Source: Acidithiobacillus thiooxidans ATCC 19377 (GTDB taxonomy: Bacteria; Pseudomonadota; Gammaproteobacteria; Acidithiobacillales; Acidithiobacillaceae). Taken from it: DNA of 64,000 nucleotides. Below, piece by piece: positions 25,482 through 33,966 of the stretch; position 1 is the stretch's first letter; each line of letters opens with the position of its first letter. A program made the position numbers and the translations under genes. The notes under the pieces were generated by a model that saw nothing but the letters and a program-made list of their open reading frames with translations, was not told the DNA's origin and did no database searches. The stretch spans positions 1,982,501-2,046,500 of the forward strand of contig NZ_CP045571.1 in assembly GCF_009662475.1 (NCBI RefSeq). The letters are read 5' to 3'.

Positions 25482-25712
25482 TCAAACCTTTTGAATGAAG
25501 AAGATAAATTCACCGTCTACTTCTGCATGCTCCAGAAGAGGGTTTAGCGTCTGCTTGGAAAAGGCCTCAAAATCTTTTACGGCACCTGGGTCAGTAGCGG
25601 CGATCTTCAACACCTGACCGGAATTAAGTAAGCTGAGGACTTTCTTGGTGCGTAAAATGGGTAATGGACAATTCAAGCCTCGTGCGTCGAGTTCTTGATC
25701 TTCTTGTAACAT
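25482..25712 (-). CDS. tusA: TusA family sulfurtransferase
   Basis: A 76-residue protein with the TusA signature LDARGLNCPLPILRTKKVL, where the Cys of CPxP carries persulfide, and the conserved KIAATDPGAVKDFEAFSK. A cytoplasmic sulfur carrier, it forms a two-gene operon with the DsrE gene just downstream, as in sulfur-oxidation clusters of Acidithiobacillus. Confidence 0.9.
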   Translation of the reverse strand: MLQEDQELDARGLNCPLPILRTKKVLSLLNSGQVLKIAATDPGAVKDFEAFSKQTLNPLLEHAEVDGEFIFFIQKV

Positions 25713-26086
25713 GAGTTAATCTCCTGCTATAAGTTTATGATCCAACCAAATTAAAATACTGCGCCTGATGAGTGCTATGTACATACGATTTTACCACACT
25801 CAACCAGAAATGGGGATCTATATCATCAGACCCAATTCAATCCGCGCATATTAAGGATATTTAAATACCCGCTACTTGGCGTGGGCGACAATCATTCTAG
25901 GCATCAACCACAATCTATAGGGGAATATGTTGTTGATTCACCCGTATTCGTGTTTTCATGTCTACCTTAAAAAAGTGCACACAGCAGCGCTTATCAGGCG
26001 CATCAACCAATTTCTCCTTAACTCGAAAGGCCTAGCCTGAGTCTTGGCAGCCCGATTTATAAAGATCACGGGGCCGCCAAAAATAG
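25713..26086. other. Intergenic stretch between tusA and the periplasmic DsrE gene
   Basis: 374 bases, AT-rich, without a credible gene. It must hold the promoter of tusA-dsrE (leftward) and the end of the porin-DsrE operon. I could not pick out a convincing promoter or terminator. Confidence 0.5.
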
Positions 26087-26587
26087 TCAAGGTTTCACAT
26101 AATCAAAGCCATGAGATTCTAGCTGCATGATGCGCACGATGCCAGCCGGAACGATCACCGCAGAGGGAACCAGTTTAGGTAAATGACCCAGCTTTTTAGC
26201 CATCTGCAACATGGTATTGTGACAGGCATCAAACTCTACACCCTCCGCATTCATAGCAGCAATAGTCTTGGCCACAGGACTGTTTGCAACAAGCATTTTA
26301 AGTCCCGGACCAAAGGCTACTACAACAATCTGAATTTTTTGCTGTCCAAAGAAATTAAGCAGGTTCTGCGAAGTGTTCAATACCAGAGTCCAGCGTGCCG
26401 GGTTGTCCTGACTAACCTGAACAACCAACTTATGCGTTGCAAAAGGTAAGGCATGTATAAATTTGGGATGCGCAAAGTTGAAATCATGCAACATGGAAAC
26501 ATTGGCTGAGGCAACGCCCATACCAAGCAGCATGGCCAAAGGAATCAAAAAAGAACTAATCATACGGCGTAAAGTGCAAATAGACAC
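26087..26587 (-). CDS. Periplasmic DsrE-like protein
   Basis: A 166-residue protein with a signal peptide (cleavage near GVASA-NVSM) and a DsrE-type fold: IQIVVVAFGPGLKMLVANSP, then GVEFDACHNTMLQMAKKLG, where the Cys is in the usual DsrE position. A DsrE domain in the periplasm is less common than the cytoplasmic type. It is 21 bases downstream of the porin gene in one operon, and a paralogue occurs at 31042. A role in handling sulfane sulfur outside the membrane is inferred. Confidence 0.75.
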   Translation of the reverse strand: MSICTLRRMISSFLIPLAMLLGMGVASANVSMLHDFNFAHPKFIHALPFATHKLVVQVSQDNPARWTLVLNTSQNLLNFFGQQKIQIVVVAFGPGLKMLVANSPVAKTIAAMNAEGVEFDACHNTMLQMAKKLGHLPKLVPSAVIVPAGIVRIMQLESHGFDYVKP

Positions 26588-26608
26588 AGAAAAATCTCCT
26601 TGTTACGG

Positions 26609-27970
26609 TTAAAATGAAATCATGGCTTGCATGGCAAATTCATTATCCACCACCTTGCTAACTGCCGCACCCGGCGAATTAGAAGCAACATGGGGTGCAT
26701 CCACGGTGCGGAAATAATAGCCTGCCATAATTTTGGTAATTGGCGTGATATGATACTGGAGCGCCAGTGCCCATGTCTTGAATATACGCTGCTGCCCTAC
26801 AGAGGCGAGATTAGGCAAGCGATCATAATAGTCATATCGGATGTTTGCTTCGATGTGCTTGGTCAAGAATAAACCACCCTCAACATAGTACCCAGAAGCA
26901 GAGTTGTTGACATTAGGATAAAGCTGCGTCTGATAAAGCGCAGGTTGTAAGCCTAATTGCTGGCTAAATGCGGAGGGGGCATCAATCCATCCGTTGCCAC
27001 GCATGTATTCAAACTTTAATTGTCGACCCCAAGGGTGCATATAACCTTGTAGGTACTGGAAACCCAGACCCTCTCTTTGCATTGCATAACTATGCCCTAG
27101 ATAGTCTGGTTGGGCATACTGATACCAGAGCCACCCTGTAAGATCACTACGGAAGGGGCCATGGCCGCCAAATATGTAGGACTCTTGGACACGTGCGGCA
27201 TATAAAGGGCTACTGGACTGATTGCCCGCCGATACGCTCCCAAACATGCCAACCATAGCCCCATAGGCAAATTGCCAGTGGCCCCAGTTTTTCCAATCAA
27301 AAACCTGGACTCCGGGATATCGGAATGCATTGACGCCCAAACTTTCATTCCCGGGCACCAAGACGGATCCGGATGGACCTACAGCATACGGCCGGCTGGG
27401 TTGAGAGGCATAAAAAGGTTGAAGCATGAGTTGATTAATGACCGTGGGGAAAACCACGTAGTTATAGGCCATGTAGCCATTCATGGCATCCTCTGCACTT
27501 GGTGCCCGGATAATGCCTACTTCAACACGGGCTGCCGGTATGTAACTGAATACTACGTGTGCATCTTGCAGTTGCGGGGTATATTGGCCACGAATATTAG
27601 TGGCTGCATTATTTCCAAATTCACCCGCAAAAAAATAGGAGATGTGTGGATTCAACCATCCTCTCACCATTAATCGTGCTCGCTGGATGAGGAACGTGGT
27701 GCTTTGCCCAAAATTAGGGCCGATCAGATTCACATGAGGTGTAGCATAAATAAACCGTTTGAGCGCAGTATTATATATTCCAGCAGGAGTTCCTGCCATC
27801 ACATACAGATCGGGCTCTATAAATCCTGAAAAAAGCGAAACCTTTTTGGGGTTTAAATCTTGCAGCTTGAACCAGTTCGCGGCGGTGGCCGTGGGGACAT
27901 AAGCAGCTAAGCAGGCTATAGTTAATGCTTTAATAATATTTTTGCCTCTACGGAATTTTTTTATTGGCAT
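26609..27970 (-). CDS. Outer-membrane porin
   Basis: A 453-residue protein with a signal peptide (to about residue 30, PTATA-ANWF) and a beta-barrel pattern with alternating aromatic residues, ending in Phe (MQAMISF). Segments such as FLIQRARLMVRGWLNPHISY and the periodic strands resemble the phosphate-selective OprO/OprP-like porin family. It may admit anions such as tetrathionate or thiosulfate, which is an inference from the sulfur neighbours. A sigma-54-like promoter lies about 55 bases upstream. Confidence 0.8.
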   Translation of the reverse strand: MPIKKFRRGKNIIKALTIACLAAYVPTATAANWFKLQDLNPKKVSLFSGFIEPDLYVMAGTPAGIYNTALKRFIYATPHVNLIGPNFGQSTTFLIQRARLMVRGWLNPHISYFFAGEFGNNAATNIRGQYTPQLQDAHVVFSYIPAARVEVGIIRAPSAEDAMNGYMAYNYVVFPTVINQLMLQPFYASQPSRPYAVGPSGSVLVPGNESLGVNAFRYPGVQVFDWKNWGHWQFAYGAMVGMFGSVSAGNQSSSPLYAARVQESYIFGGHGPFRSDLTGWLWYQYAQPDYLGHSYAMQREGLGFQYLQGYMHPWGRQLKFEYMRGNGWIDAPSAFSQQLGLQPALYQTQLYPNVNNSASGYYVEGGLFLTKHIEANIRYDYYDRLPNLASVGQQRIFKTWALALQYHITPITKIMAGYYFRTVDAPHVASNSPGAAVSKVVDNEFAMQAMISF

Positions 27971-28025
27971 TTTTCCTCGTCTCCTTTTTTTGTATACTCA
28001 CTGTTTGATCTCAGTGGAGATTTCA

Positions 28026-28041
28026 AGCAAAATCTGTTCCA
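28026..28041 (-). promoter_or_regulatory. Sigma-54-like promoter of the porin-DsrE operon
   Basis: On the minus strand TGGAACAGATTTTGCT matches the -24/-12 consensus TGGCAC-N5-TTGCW except for the fourth base. The GG and GC elements are ten bases apart as required. The predicted start leaves a 5' leader of about 45 bases before the porin ATG. Confidence 0.55.
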
Positions 28042-28146
28042 CGCCGATAGACCAAAAAAGCAGCTATCTTGATCAGATAAGCGCAGATTAAAGCCTATAG
28101 GTGCGCCATTCAGAACGGCAGTTATTATGAATATTATTTTTAACTT

Positions 28147-28656
28147 ATGAAATCCAAGGAGAAGCTGGTGATTACTCGTCTATATCGTGTTATTTCCCTT
28201 TTTGCTTTGCTGGTTGTTGGAACTTTGAGCGCAAGCGCCGCTGATATGTACGTGGAAACGCTACCCGTACCCATGAGCAAAGCCTCAGGTGAGATACAGA
28301 AAGCCCTTGCCACGCACCATTTCAAGGTGGTGATGCATATTGATATCCTGAAACGGATTGAGGCCAAGCAATCCATCTTGCACATACAGAACCTCAATCC
28401 CGAGAAATTCCAGGATGTACAGGCCATGGTGTTTTGCAATCCGGTACTTTTCAGTGATCTACTGAGTGCAAACTGGCGCTCAGCTGCTGTATGTCCGCTA
28501 AATTTGACGATTTATGGAAAAGGGAACCAGACAACCATTGCTTATCCAGAGCGCGCCGCATTTACAAACGGTACTGCTGCTAGCAAGGTGGGTGCAAAGA
28601 TTGATCACCTAGTCATAGCGGCTTTGAGAAGCATTCCCGGCGCTGCGTCTAAGTAG
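28147..28656 (+). CDS. Secreted DUF302-like protein
   Basis: A 169-residue protein with a signal peptide (to about residue 34, LSASAA-DMYV) and a divergent DUF302 core: EIQKALATHHFKVVMHIDIL, then VQAMVFCNPVLFSDLLSAN and CPLNLTIYGKGNQTTIAYPE. Two Cys in the mature part could pair. It diverges from the porin across a 176-base gap. It resembles the DUF302 protein at 22992 only weakly. Function unknown. Confidence 0.7.
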   Translation: MKSKEKLVITRLYRVISLFALLVVGTLSASAADMYVETLPVPMSKASGEIQKALATHHFKVVMHIDILKRIEAKQSILHIQNLNPEKFQDVQAMVFCNPVLFSDLLSANWRSAAVCPLNLTIYGKGNQTTIAYPERAAFTNGTAASKVGAKIDHLVIAALRSIPGAASK

Positions 28657-28815
28657 TCATTCATCTCATTAAAAGTTTACACAATCGACCCGCCCTTTCC
28701 ATTACTGAGAAGGTGGGTCAATCTGGATGCTCTTTCACGAAAAACACTTCGTTGATCTTCTGCAACCATACTGTTGGACTTTCCGATGTCAACCTCAAAA
28801 AAATCTTCATCCAGT

Positions 28816-28831
28816 CTCTGGACGTCCAGAG
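28816..28831. promoter_or_regulatory. Perfect 16-base palindrome, possible activator site
   Basis: CTCTGGACGTCCAGAG is a perfect dyad. Its centre is about 75 bases before the transcription start predicted from the sigma-54-like promoter at 28872-28887, where an enhancer-binding activator could sit. Confidence 0.5.
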
Positions 28832-28871
28832 TATCTTTCACGTGCAACTCACCCATGATCGTCCTTAGAAT

Positions 28872-28887
28872 GGCACAATTTATGCTT
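28872..28887 (+). promoter_or_regulatory. Sigma-54-like promoter of the propeller gene
   Basis: TGGCACAATTTATGCT matches TGGCAC-N5-TTGCW with a single mismatch and correct ten-base spacing between GG and GC. Transcription would start near 28899, about 105 bases before the ATG at 29005. Confidence 0.6.
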
Positions 28888-29004
28888 TTGGTTTCCGGAC
28901 TAGCTGGCTGGTTTTAATGAAATGGAATCTTTCCGCACTTCGCAGAAGAAGATTGTGCCGTATAACAAAGTAACGCAACAGGAAGCAGTGATAAAGGAGC
29001 AACC

Positions 29005-30357
29005 ATGAATCACAAAGCACGCCTACTTTTCCCCCTGATAATGGCCTTAACCGGCTTATGTAGTATCTCAGCCGTGGCCAGTCCAGATCAGACACCGGAT
29101 CAATGGCTCACATACGCAATGAGTGCCGGTCACAATGCTGTGTATCAGTCCGCCTTCCCATCTATCTCCTGGACATTCAGTGTACCAGGAGCAAACACAA
29201 TCAATCGTAAGATTGTACGAAAATTAACAACTATTAGAGACCTCGTGGGCTTTCCGATTGGTGTTGCGGTAGCTGATGGAATAGTTTTTGCGCCCAATGA
29301 CAATGGCTATCTATATGCCATCAATGCTACAAATGGGCGCTTGCTTTGGAGTGTTAATGTCTACAATCAAATTATGACAACTCCGATTGTGGCAACCGTA
29401 GATAATCATAAGGTTGTTTTTGTGGGTGCAGGAAATTCCGTTTTTTCCTATAGTCATGCCAAATTATTCAACGTTAAAGGTGCCAAGGTTACGCGTGGTA
29501 CGGACGTATCAGCTATAGAAGCTTTCCACGAAAAAACGGGACGCCTGGAGTGGATATACCACACTAAGGGCGAAGATATGCCCACATCTACTTACATTAA
29601 CGGTAAACTGATCTTTGGTAACGGGGATGGCCATGTGTATGCCTTAAATGCCAAAAACGGTTTTTTAATTTGGAAAACTGGTATCCGCTCTTTTGTCAGT
29701 ATGTCATCAGCCACCCCTGTAGACGATGGCAAAATCGTTGTTATGGGAGGTACCAACCCAAGTCGGATTTATGCTATTAACAGCTCTTCCGGGAAATTAC
29801 TTTGGTCTGTACACCCTGAAGGTATTTTTTCCAGCAGTGGTGGTGATGGCACTTGGGCGGCACGTGGCAATACTTTGATTGGTCAAATAGATGTGCGCAA
29901 ACCCAATCAGACAAAAGGAACATCGGATTCTGAAGAACTTGCGCTCAATGGACAAACTGGACAAGTTCTTTGGTCACGAAATTTGGGTTCTGGTAAAACA
30001 CCTCCGCGAAACAAGGATGCGGTTCCAACCATTGTGAACCGCGTAATATATACTGGAAGCCCAGTAACACATACAGAATATGCCATACAGCTGCAAAGTG
30101 GGAAAATTCTTTGGCATAAAACACTTTCAGCAAGAATGAAAGCAGCTCCAATGGTAGTTCAAAATAAATTAATTCAGCCTATCGGTAATGGTGATATTTA
30201 TACGCTGAATTGCCAGAATGGTTCCATAATTCATGTATACCATAACAAGCTCGGTAGCTTTGGGCCTCAAAACGGGGTAATGATAGGTGGTACTTATTTT
30301 ATTGGCTCAAATTCTGGATATATGGAAGCTATACCATTAGAGAAAATTCTAGGATAG
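29005..30357 (+). CDS. Secreted PQQ-type beta-propeller protein, possible tetrathionate hydrolase relative
   Basis: A 450-residue protein with a signal peptide (to about residue 26, SAVA-SPDQ). At least six blade motifs of the PQQ-propeller type are visible: YLYAINATNGRLLWSV, HVYALNAKNGFLIWKT, IYAINSSSGKLLWSV, ALNGQTGQVLWSR, YAIQLQSGKILWHK and IYTLNCQNGSII. Tetrathionate hydrolase of Acidithiobacillus is also a secreted propeller of this fold and similar size (about 500 residues). The sulfur context makes that the first candidate, but other propeller enzymes are possible. P460 cytochrome and DsrE genes follow. Confidence 0.75.
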   Translation: MNHKARLLFPLIMALTGLCSISAVASPDQTPDQWLTYAMSAGHNAVYQSAFPSISWTFSVPGANTINRKIVRKLTTIRDLVGFPIGVAVADGIVFAPNDNGYLYAINATNGRLLWSVNVYNQIMTTPIVATVDNHKVVFVGAGNSVFSYSHAKLFNVKGAKVTRGTDVSAIEAFHEKTGRLEWIYHTKGEDMPTSTYINGKLIFGNGDGHVYALNAKNGFLIWKTGIRSFVSMSSATPVDDGKIVVMGGTNPSRIYAINSSSGKLLWSVHPEGIFSSSGGDGTWAARGNTLIGQIDVRKPNQTKGTSDSEELALNGQTGQVLWSRNLGSGKTPPRNKDAVPTIVNRVIYTGSPVTHTEYAIQLQSGKILWHKTLSARMKAAPMVVQNKLIQPIGNGDIYTLNCQNGSIIHVYHNKLGSFGPQNGVMIGGTYFIGSNSGYMEAIPLEKILG

Positions 30358-30425
30358 ATTAGTTTCCTTAAGAAAATTGCCATACACCCTTGACTAGGTG
30401 GCATTCAACTTATAGGAGCCGGATC

Positions 30426-31016
30426 ATGCCAAAACTGAATGTTGTTATGCTGCTCACCATAACCAGTTGTTTTTCTTCTATAGCTTGGGCGTATACAGCC
30501 GGACCCAGCCCTGAAGCTCTGTGGAAAGAAGTGCAAATTTTGCAAAAAACGCACGCCATCATGCCCGGAAGCGTGCCTTATCAAGTGGGATCTCGGACTG
30601 TGGATCCTTACACCGTGGACCTGGCCAACCCTTTGGCAATATCCAGTATAGAAAAAGCCGGTGGGATACTGAAAGTGAACCGCTATAGTAACGGAAGCTT
30701 GGTAGTAAAAGAAAATTACAATGCCCACAAGCAGTTAGTGGGCGTTACCGCCATGCTGAAGGCGGCTAAATTTGATCCTTCAGACCGCAACTGGATCATG
30801 GCTGCCTATGATCCCACCGGTAAAGTCCTGGCTTATGGCAAAGTGGGCAGCTGTATCGCCTGTCACGTACTGGTCCGCCATCAAGACTTGGTTTTTGCTC
30901 CGCCGCCGACGCAATTGTTGCCGATCACCACTTGGAAGGCTTTTTTCTCCAAGCAGGAAATGAATCCGGCTTACGTGGCACAGATTCAAAAACATCCCGG
31001 GGCTGTCGTTCAGTAG
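30426..31016 (+). CDS. Cytochrome P460-type c-haem protein
   Basis: A 196-residue periplasmic protein with signal peptide (to about residue 22). The C-terminal part fits the P460 domain: GVTAMLKAAKFDPSDRNWIM, then AAYDPTGKVLAYGKVGSCIA and the haem-binding CIACH (C143, C146, H147), followed by RHQDLVFAPP. AGGAG at 30414-30418 supports the ATG at 30426. P460 proteins oxidise small N compounds or act as electron carriers. Here it could accept electrons from a sulfur reaction carried out by its neighbours. Confidence 0.78.
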   Translation: MPKLNVVMLLTITSCFSSIAWAYTAGPSPEALWKEVQILQKTHAIMPGSVPYQVGSRTVDPYTVDLANPLAISSIEKAGGILKVNRYSNGSLVVKENYNAHKQLVGVTAMLKAAKFDPSDRNWIMAAYDPTGKVLAYGKVGSCIACHVLVRHQDLVFAPPPTQLLPITTWKAFFSKQEMNPAYVAQIQKHPGAVVQ

Positions 31017-31041
31017 CCTGCTCATTAAGGAGGATATTCCC

Positions 31042-31533
31042 ATGCAACGCTTTATTCTGGCCGCTCTGTTTCTGTCACTTGGCTGCCTGTTCACCACTGC
31101 CCAGGCTGAAAAGCTCAATGACACTCCGGCACTATCCGGCTTACATGATGCAAAGGCCGTGTTTTTAGTGAATATGCGTAACCCGGCGGCTGTGGATCAC
31201 CTGGTCAGAGTCATCGGTTTGACCCGCAAGCAACTTCTGCAACAAAAGGTGACGCCGCACTTCATCGTGGTCTTTATCGGTCCAGATGTCGCATTTCTGA
31301 CCAAAGATCGTCGGGGCATACCTTACACAGAAGAAAGGGATATCGCGGGGATTCAGGGAGAAATCCTGAAGCTCAGCCACAAAGGCATCCAGTTTCAGGC
31401 TTGTGGCGTGGCGCTACACGGTATGGACGTATCTCCGAGCATGCTGATTCCGAGCGTAACGCCTGTGGAAAATGGCTTCATCTCTACCATCGCCTACCAA
31501 GAAAAGGGGTATGCTTTGGTTCCAGTTTATTAA
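31042..31533 (+). CDS. Periplasmic DsrE-like protein, second copy
   Basis: A 163-residue paralogue of the protein at 26087. Signal peptide to about residue 21 (TAQA-EKLN), then HFIVVFIGPDVAFLTKDRRG and GIQFQACGVALHGMDVSPSM with the single Cys at the same place as in the paralogue. AAGGAGG precedes the ATG. It lies 25 bases behind the cytochrome gene and probably shares its transcript. Confidence 0.75.
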   Translation: MQRFILAALFLSLGCLFTTAQAEKLNDTPALSGLHDAKAVFLVNMRNPAAVDHLVRVIGLTRKQLLQQKVTPHFIVVFIGPDVAFLTKDRRGIPYTEERDIAGIQGEILKLSHKGIQFQACGVALHGMDVSPSMLIPSVTPVENGFISTIAYQEKGYALVPVY

Positions 31534-31687
31534 AACAATACATATCTCTCGTATCTTTCCCTCAACTATCGGGTCGGCAAAAGTAGGCCGTGAATTAAGT
31601 CGGATAGCACTTTTTATGTGCATGGCATATTATCTAGCCTAGCAATCCGATTGCATAACCAATCTACAGAAAGCCAGAGAAAGAACG

Positions 31688-31996
31688 ATGAATAAATCAA
31701 CAATAATGGAGAATATCTATCAACAGTTACGTGATCAGGGAAACAAAGAATTGTCACGACAGGATGTCATTATGGCCGTTGGATTGATCCTCGATCATTG
31801 TGCCCATGCCTTGGCTGAGGGAGAGCGTATTGAGATTCGGGATTTTGGGGCGTTTACCCTGCACATTATTGCGGCCCGCGCGGGACGTAATCCAAAGACG
31901 GGGAAATCGGTGGATGTCCCCGAGAAACGGACTGTGCATTTCAAGCCCGGTACGGCGATGCGCGTAAAAGTCAATCAGAACAATCGTAGCTTTTGA
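31688..31996 (+). CDS. IHF/HU-type nucleoid protein
   Basis: A 102-residue DNA-bending protein: IRDFGAFTLHIIAARAGRNP, then KTGKSVDVPEKRTVHFKPGT contains the GRNPKTG DNA-intercalating arm. It resembles IHF subunits more than HU. It is the first of two such genes in tandem and is probably an island-encoded architectural protein used in recombination, transfer or control. Confidence 0.85.
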   Translation: MNKSTIMENIYQQLRDQGNKELSRQDVIMAVGLILDHCAHALAEGERIEIRDFGAFTLHIIAARAGRNPKTGKSVDVPEKRTVHFKPGTAMRVKVNQNNRSF

Positions 31997-32133
31997 TGAA
32001 ATGACACTGATCACCGACATCACTTCTTCGGGGGACTACTATCCACCACGCAGCACCTGTCCATACACTGCATTGCGCATTTTATGACATTCCTCTACAT
32101 TCCGAAGATGCGTATTTTTGAAAGAGGTCTCTC

Positions 32134-32409
32134 ATGAATAAATCCGAATTTGTCGCCGCACTGGCCCTGCATGGCGCCATGTCCAAAGCGGACGCAGAAA
32201 AATGTTATCAGGTGTTTCGACACACTCTGGAGACCGAATTGCTGGTCGCAGGAAAAATCACCCTCCCGGGATTTTGTTCTGTTGAGATCGTCGATAAACC
32301 CGCGCGTAAAGCGCGGAACCCGGCTACGGGGCAAGAAATTGAAGTGCCTGCCAAGAAAAGTATCAAGTTCAAGGCGGGGAAAGAGTTTGTTGATAAAGTA
32401 AATCACTGA
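32134..32409 (+). CDS. HU-type nucleoid protein
   Basis: A 91-residue HU-like protein (MNKSEFVAALALHGAMSKAD, then GKITLPGFCSVEIVDKPARK and ARNPATGQEIEVPAKKSIKF with the arm motif RNPATG). It lies 137 bases behind the IHF-like gene and 10 bases before a basic small protein, and the latter two probably form an operon. Confidence 0.87.
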   Translation: MNKSEFVAALALHGAMSKADAEKCYQVFRHTLETELLVAGKITLPGFCSVEIVDKPARKARNPATGQEIEVPAKKSIKFKAGKEFVDKVNH

Positions 32410-32419
32410 AGGAGAGAAC

Positions 32420-32767
32420 ATGACAGAAAGTAAAAAACGGGTGCGTCGGACTCCAGAACAGCGAATCGCGGATCTGGAGAAAAAACAGGCAGCGATTCTG
32501 GAACGTCAGAAAGCGGCGCTGGCCAGAATTGAGGCCGCGAAAAAACGACTGCTGCAATCCCCGTCAGCCCGTAAGGACAGAATGGAGCAGGACAAGCGCT
32601 TTATACGGGCGGCACAGGCCTTGGCTCCGGAATGGGACGCTCGACACTTTATCGCCGCCATCGAAAAAGCCCTTCAGGAAGATGCGGAGGCTCTGCAGGC
32701 GCGTGGGGAATCTCTATTGAAAGAACATGGCCAGCCCAGGCGGGGTAGACGGCCCCGTGGAGTTTGA
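32420..32767 (+). CDS. Small basic coiled-coil protein, unknown
   Basis: A 115-residue soluble protein dominated by Lys, Arg, Glu and Ala. Residues 10-60 are predicted as a coiled coil (RIADLEKKQAAILERQKAAL, then ARIEAAKKRL), and the C terminus is basic (GQPRRGRRPRGV). GGAGAG precedes the ATG. It follows the HU gene by ten bases. The composition suggests a DNA-associated role, but no family was recognised. Confidence 0.65.
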   Translation: MTESKKRVRRTPEQRIADLEKKQAAILERQKAALARIEAAKKRLLQSPSARKDRMEQDKRFIRAAQALAPEWDARHFIAAIEKALQEDAEALQARGESLLKEHGQPRRGRRPRGV

Positions 32768-32864
32768 GGCGTCTTTCAAAAGCCTCAGATACTGGCCGGG
32801 CACTCACACCAGAATGATCCCTTCCGCCTGATAATGATGCAGAACTCTCCATTCGGGTCAGCAG

Positions 32865-33080
32865 GTGCCGGTTTTACAGATCCGGCGGTATCCTATCGTG
32901 CAGGAGTCTCTACTGGAGACTGTGGACCCATTGCGGCAAGAGCCGGATCGCGAATCCCTCCGGGTCACTTTGTATGGAACGGCCGAAAAGGGCATACAGA
33001 GGGATTTCTTGCGAGGAACCTTGTTCAATCTCGTGCGTATCATCCGGGAAAATCAATGGGATAATCTGGACATGCCGTGA
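32865..33080 (+). CDS. Small hypothetical protein
   Basis: A 71-residue frame starting with GTG and with no strong ribosome site. Its composition looks natural (VLQIRRYPIVQESLLETVDP, then DFLRGTLFNLVRIIRENQWD). No family recognised. It may be a real island gene or part of an older one. Confidence 0.35.
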   Translation: MPVLQIRRYPIVQESLLETVDPLRQEPDRESLRVTLYGTAEKGIQRDFLRGTLFNLVRIIRENQWDNLDMP

Positions 33081-33300
33081 GCGACAGCAGCATCCTGCGT
33101 GGCTTGTCGGTATTCGCTCCGGTTTAAATCCGTTCACGAACGACGTCTGATGGGTAGCCACCCATGGCAAGGTCGGGGTGACAAGCTTTAGGCCTGTGGC
33201 TTATCACCGCCAAAAACAGGACGGTCATCTGAAGCACTCCACCCCGATAGCATGGAACTGTAAGGGATTTTAGACGGAGAGGGCAAACTGACCGTCCTCT
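33081..33300. other. Structured non-coding stretch with several inverted repeats
   Basis: CGTTC-AC-GAACG near 33131, ATGGGT-AGCC-ACCCAT (33150-33165), and AGGACGGTCA (33218-33227) paired with TGACCGTCCT (33289-33298) lie within 170 bases without a good coding frame. It may be a regulatory RNA, a protein-binding region or a replication or transfer site. Confidence 0.4.
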
Positions 33301-33348
33301 TTGCCTATAGAAACCGCTACCGCTACCTCATGGAGGCACTCTGATGGC

Positions 33349-33732
33349 ATGAGCAGCAACTTGATCACCAAGTATAGCGACACTGAAATACGCGGGCTCC
33401 TTTACCAGGCGCGCAAAGGCGATGCGACGGCCTTAGCCACCCTTGAGCGACGGGCGCGCGCTGGGCATGTCAATGCCCAGCGTTACCTGGGGGTCTACTG
33501 GTTTCGCACGAAAGAGCCGGAACGGGCAGTTGCCTGCTGGTGTGCCGCCTTTCCTCATGGATGTCGCTGGTCACGCTACTACTATGGCAAGGCCCTGTAC
33601 CTGGGTCGCGGAATCGCCCAAAACCGCTTTTGGGCGTTGCGTCAGTGGCGGCTTTTGAGTGGTCATCCCAGTTCGGTAGGCCGCCTGGCGCGCCATGCCC
33701 TTTACCTATATGCCACGGAAATAACGGACTAA
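33349..33732 (+). CDS. Sel1/TPR-like small protein
   Basis: A 127-residue protein with Sel1-like helical repeats (ALATLERRARAGHVNAQRYL, then RYYYGKALYLGRGIAQNRFW). The ATG at 33349 is used although the ribosome site GGAGG is 12 bases away, because an ATG at 33344 meets a stop codon at once. It lies ahead of the c-di-GMP regulator. Sel1 repeats mediate protein contacts; the role is unknown. Confidence 0.55.
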   Translation: MSSNLITKYSDTEIRGLLYQARKGDATALATLERRARAGHVNAQRYLGVYWFRTKEPERAVACWCAAFPHGCRWSRYYYGKALYLGRGIAQNRFWALRQWRLLSGHPSSVGRLARHALYLYATEITD

Positions 33733-33966
33733 GCGCTAAGCGCCGGTATGGATTTATTGTTACCGCAACGAGTGGAGCACCGCGTCCCCCCTGGTTTTGC
33801 AAAAGCCTGTATGACAATTACTGCAGAAACGCAGGATAAGGTGCGGCGGGTTTCGTGGTAAATTCCCCAACCTGTACTATTTATGAAACATTACTCGTGC
33901 ATGTGAAAGGATGCCGTAGAAAGTGCTTACTCATGATGTCCGCTTCTCCAAGGTGGATTGATACCG

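Larger units (their letters stand above)
28657..29004. other. Long leader region of the propeller gene
   Basis: 348 bases without a gene. It contains an imperfect hairpin (about 28687-28720) behind the DUF302 gene, a perfect 16-base palindrome and a sigma-54-like promoter, listed separately. It appears to be a regulated promoter region. Confidence 0.6.
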
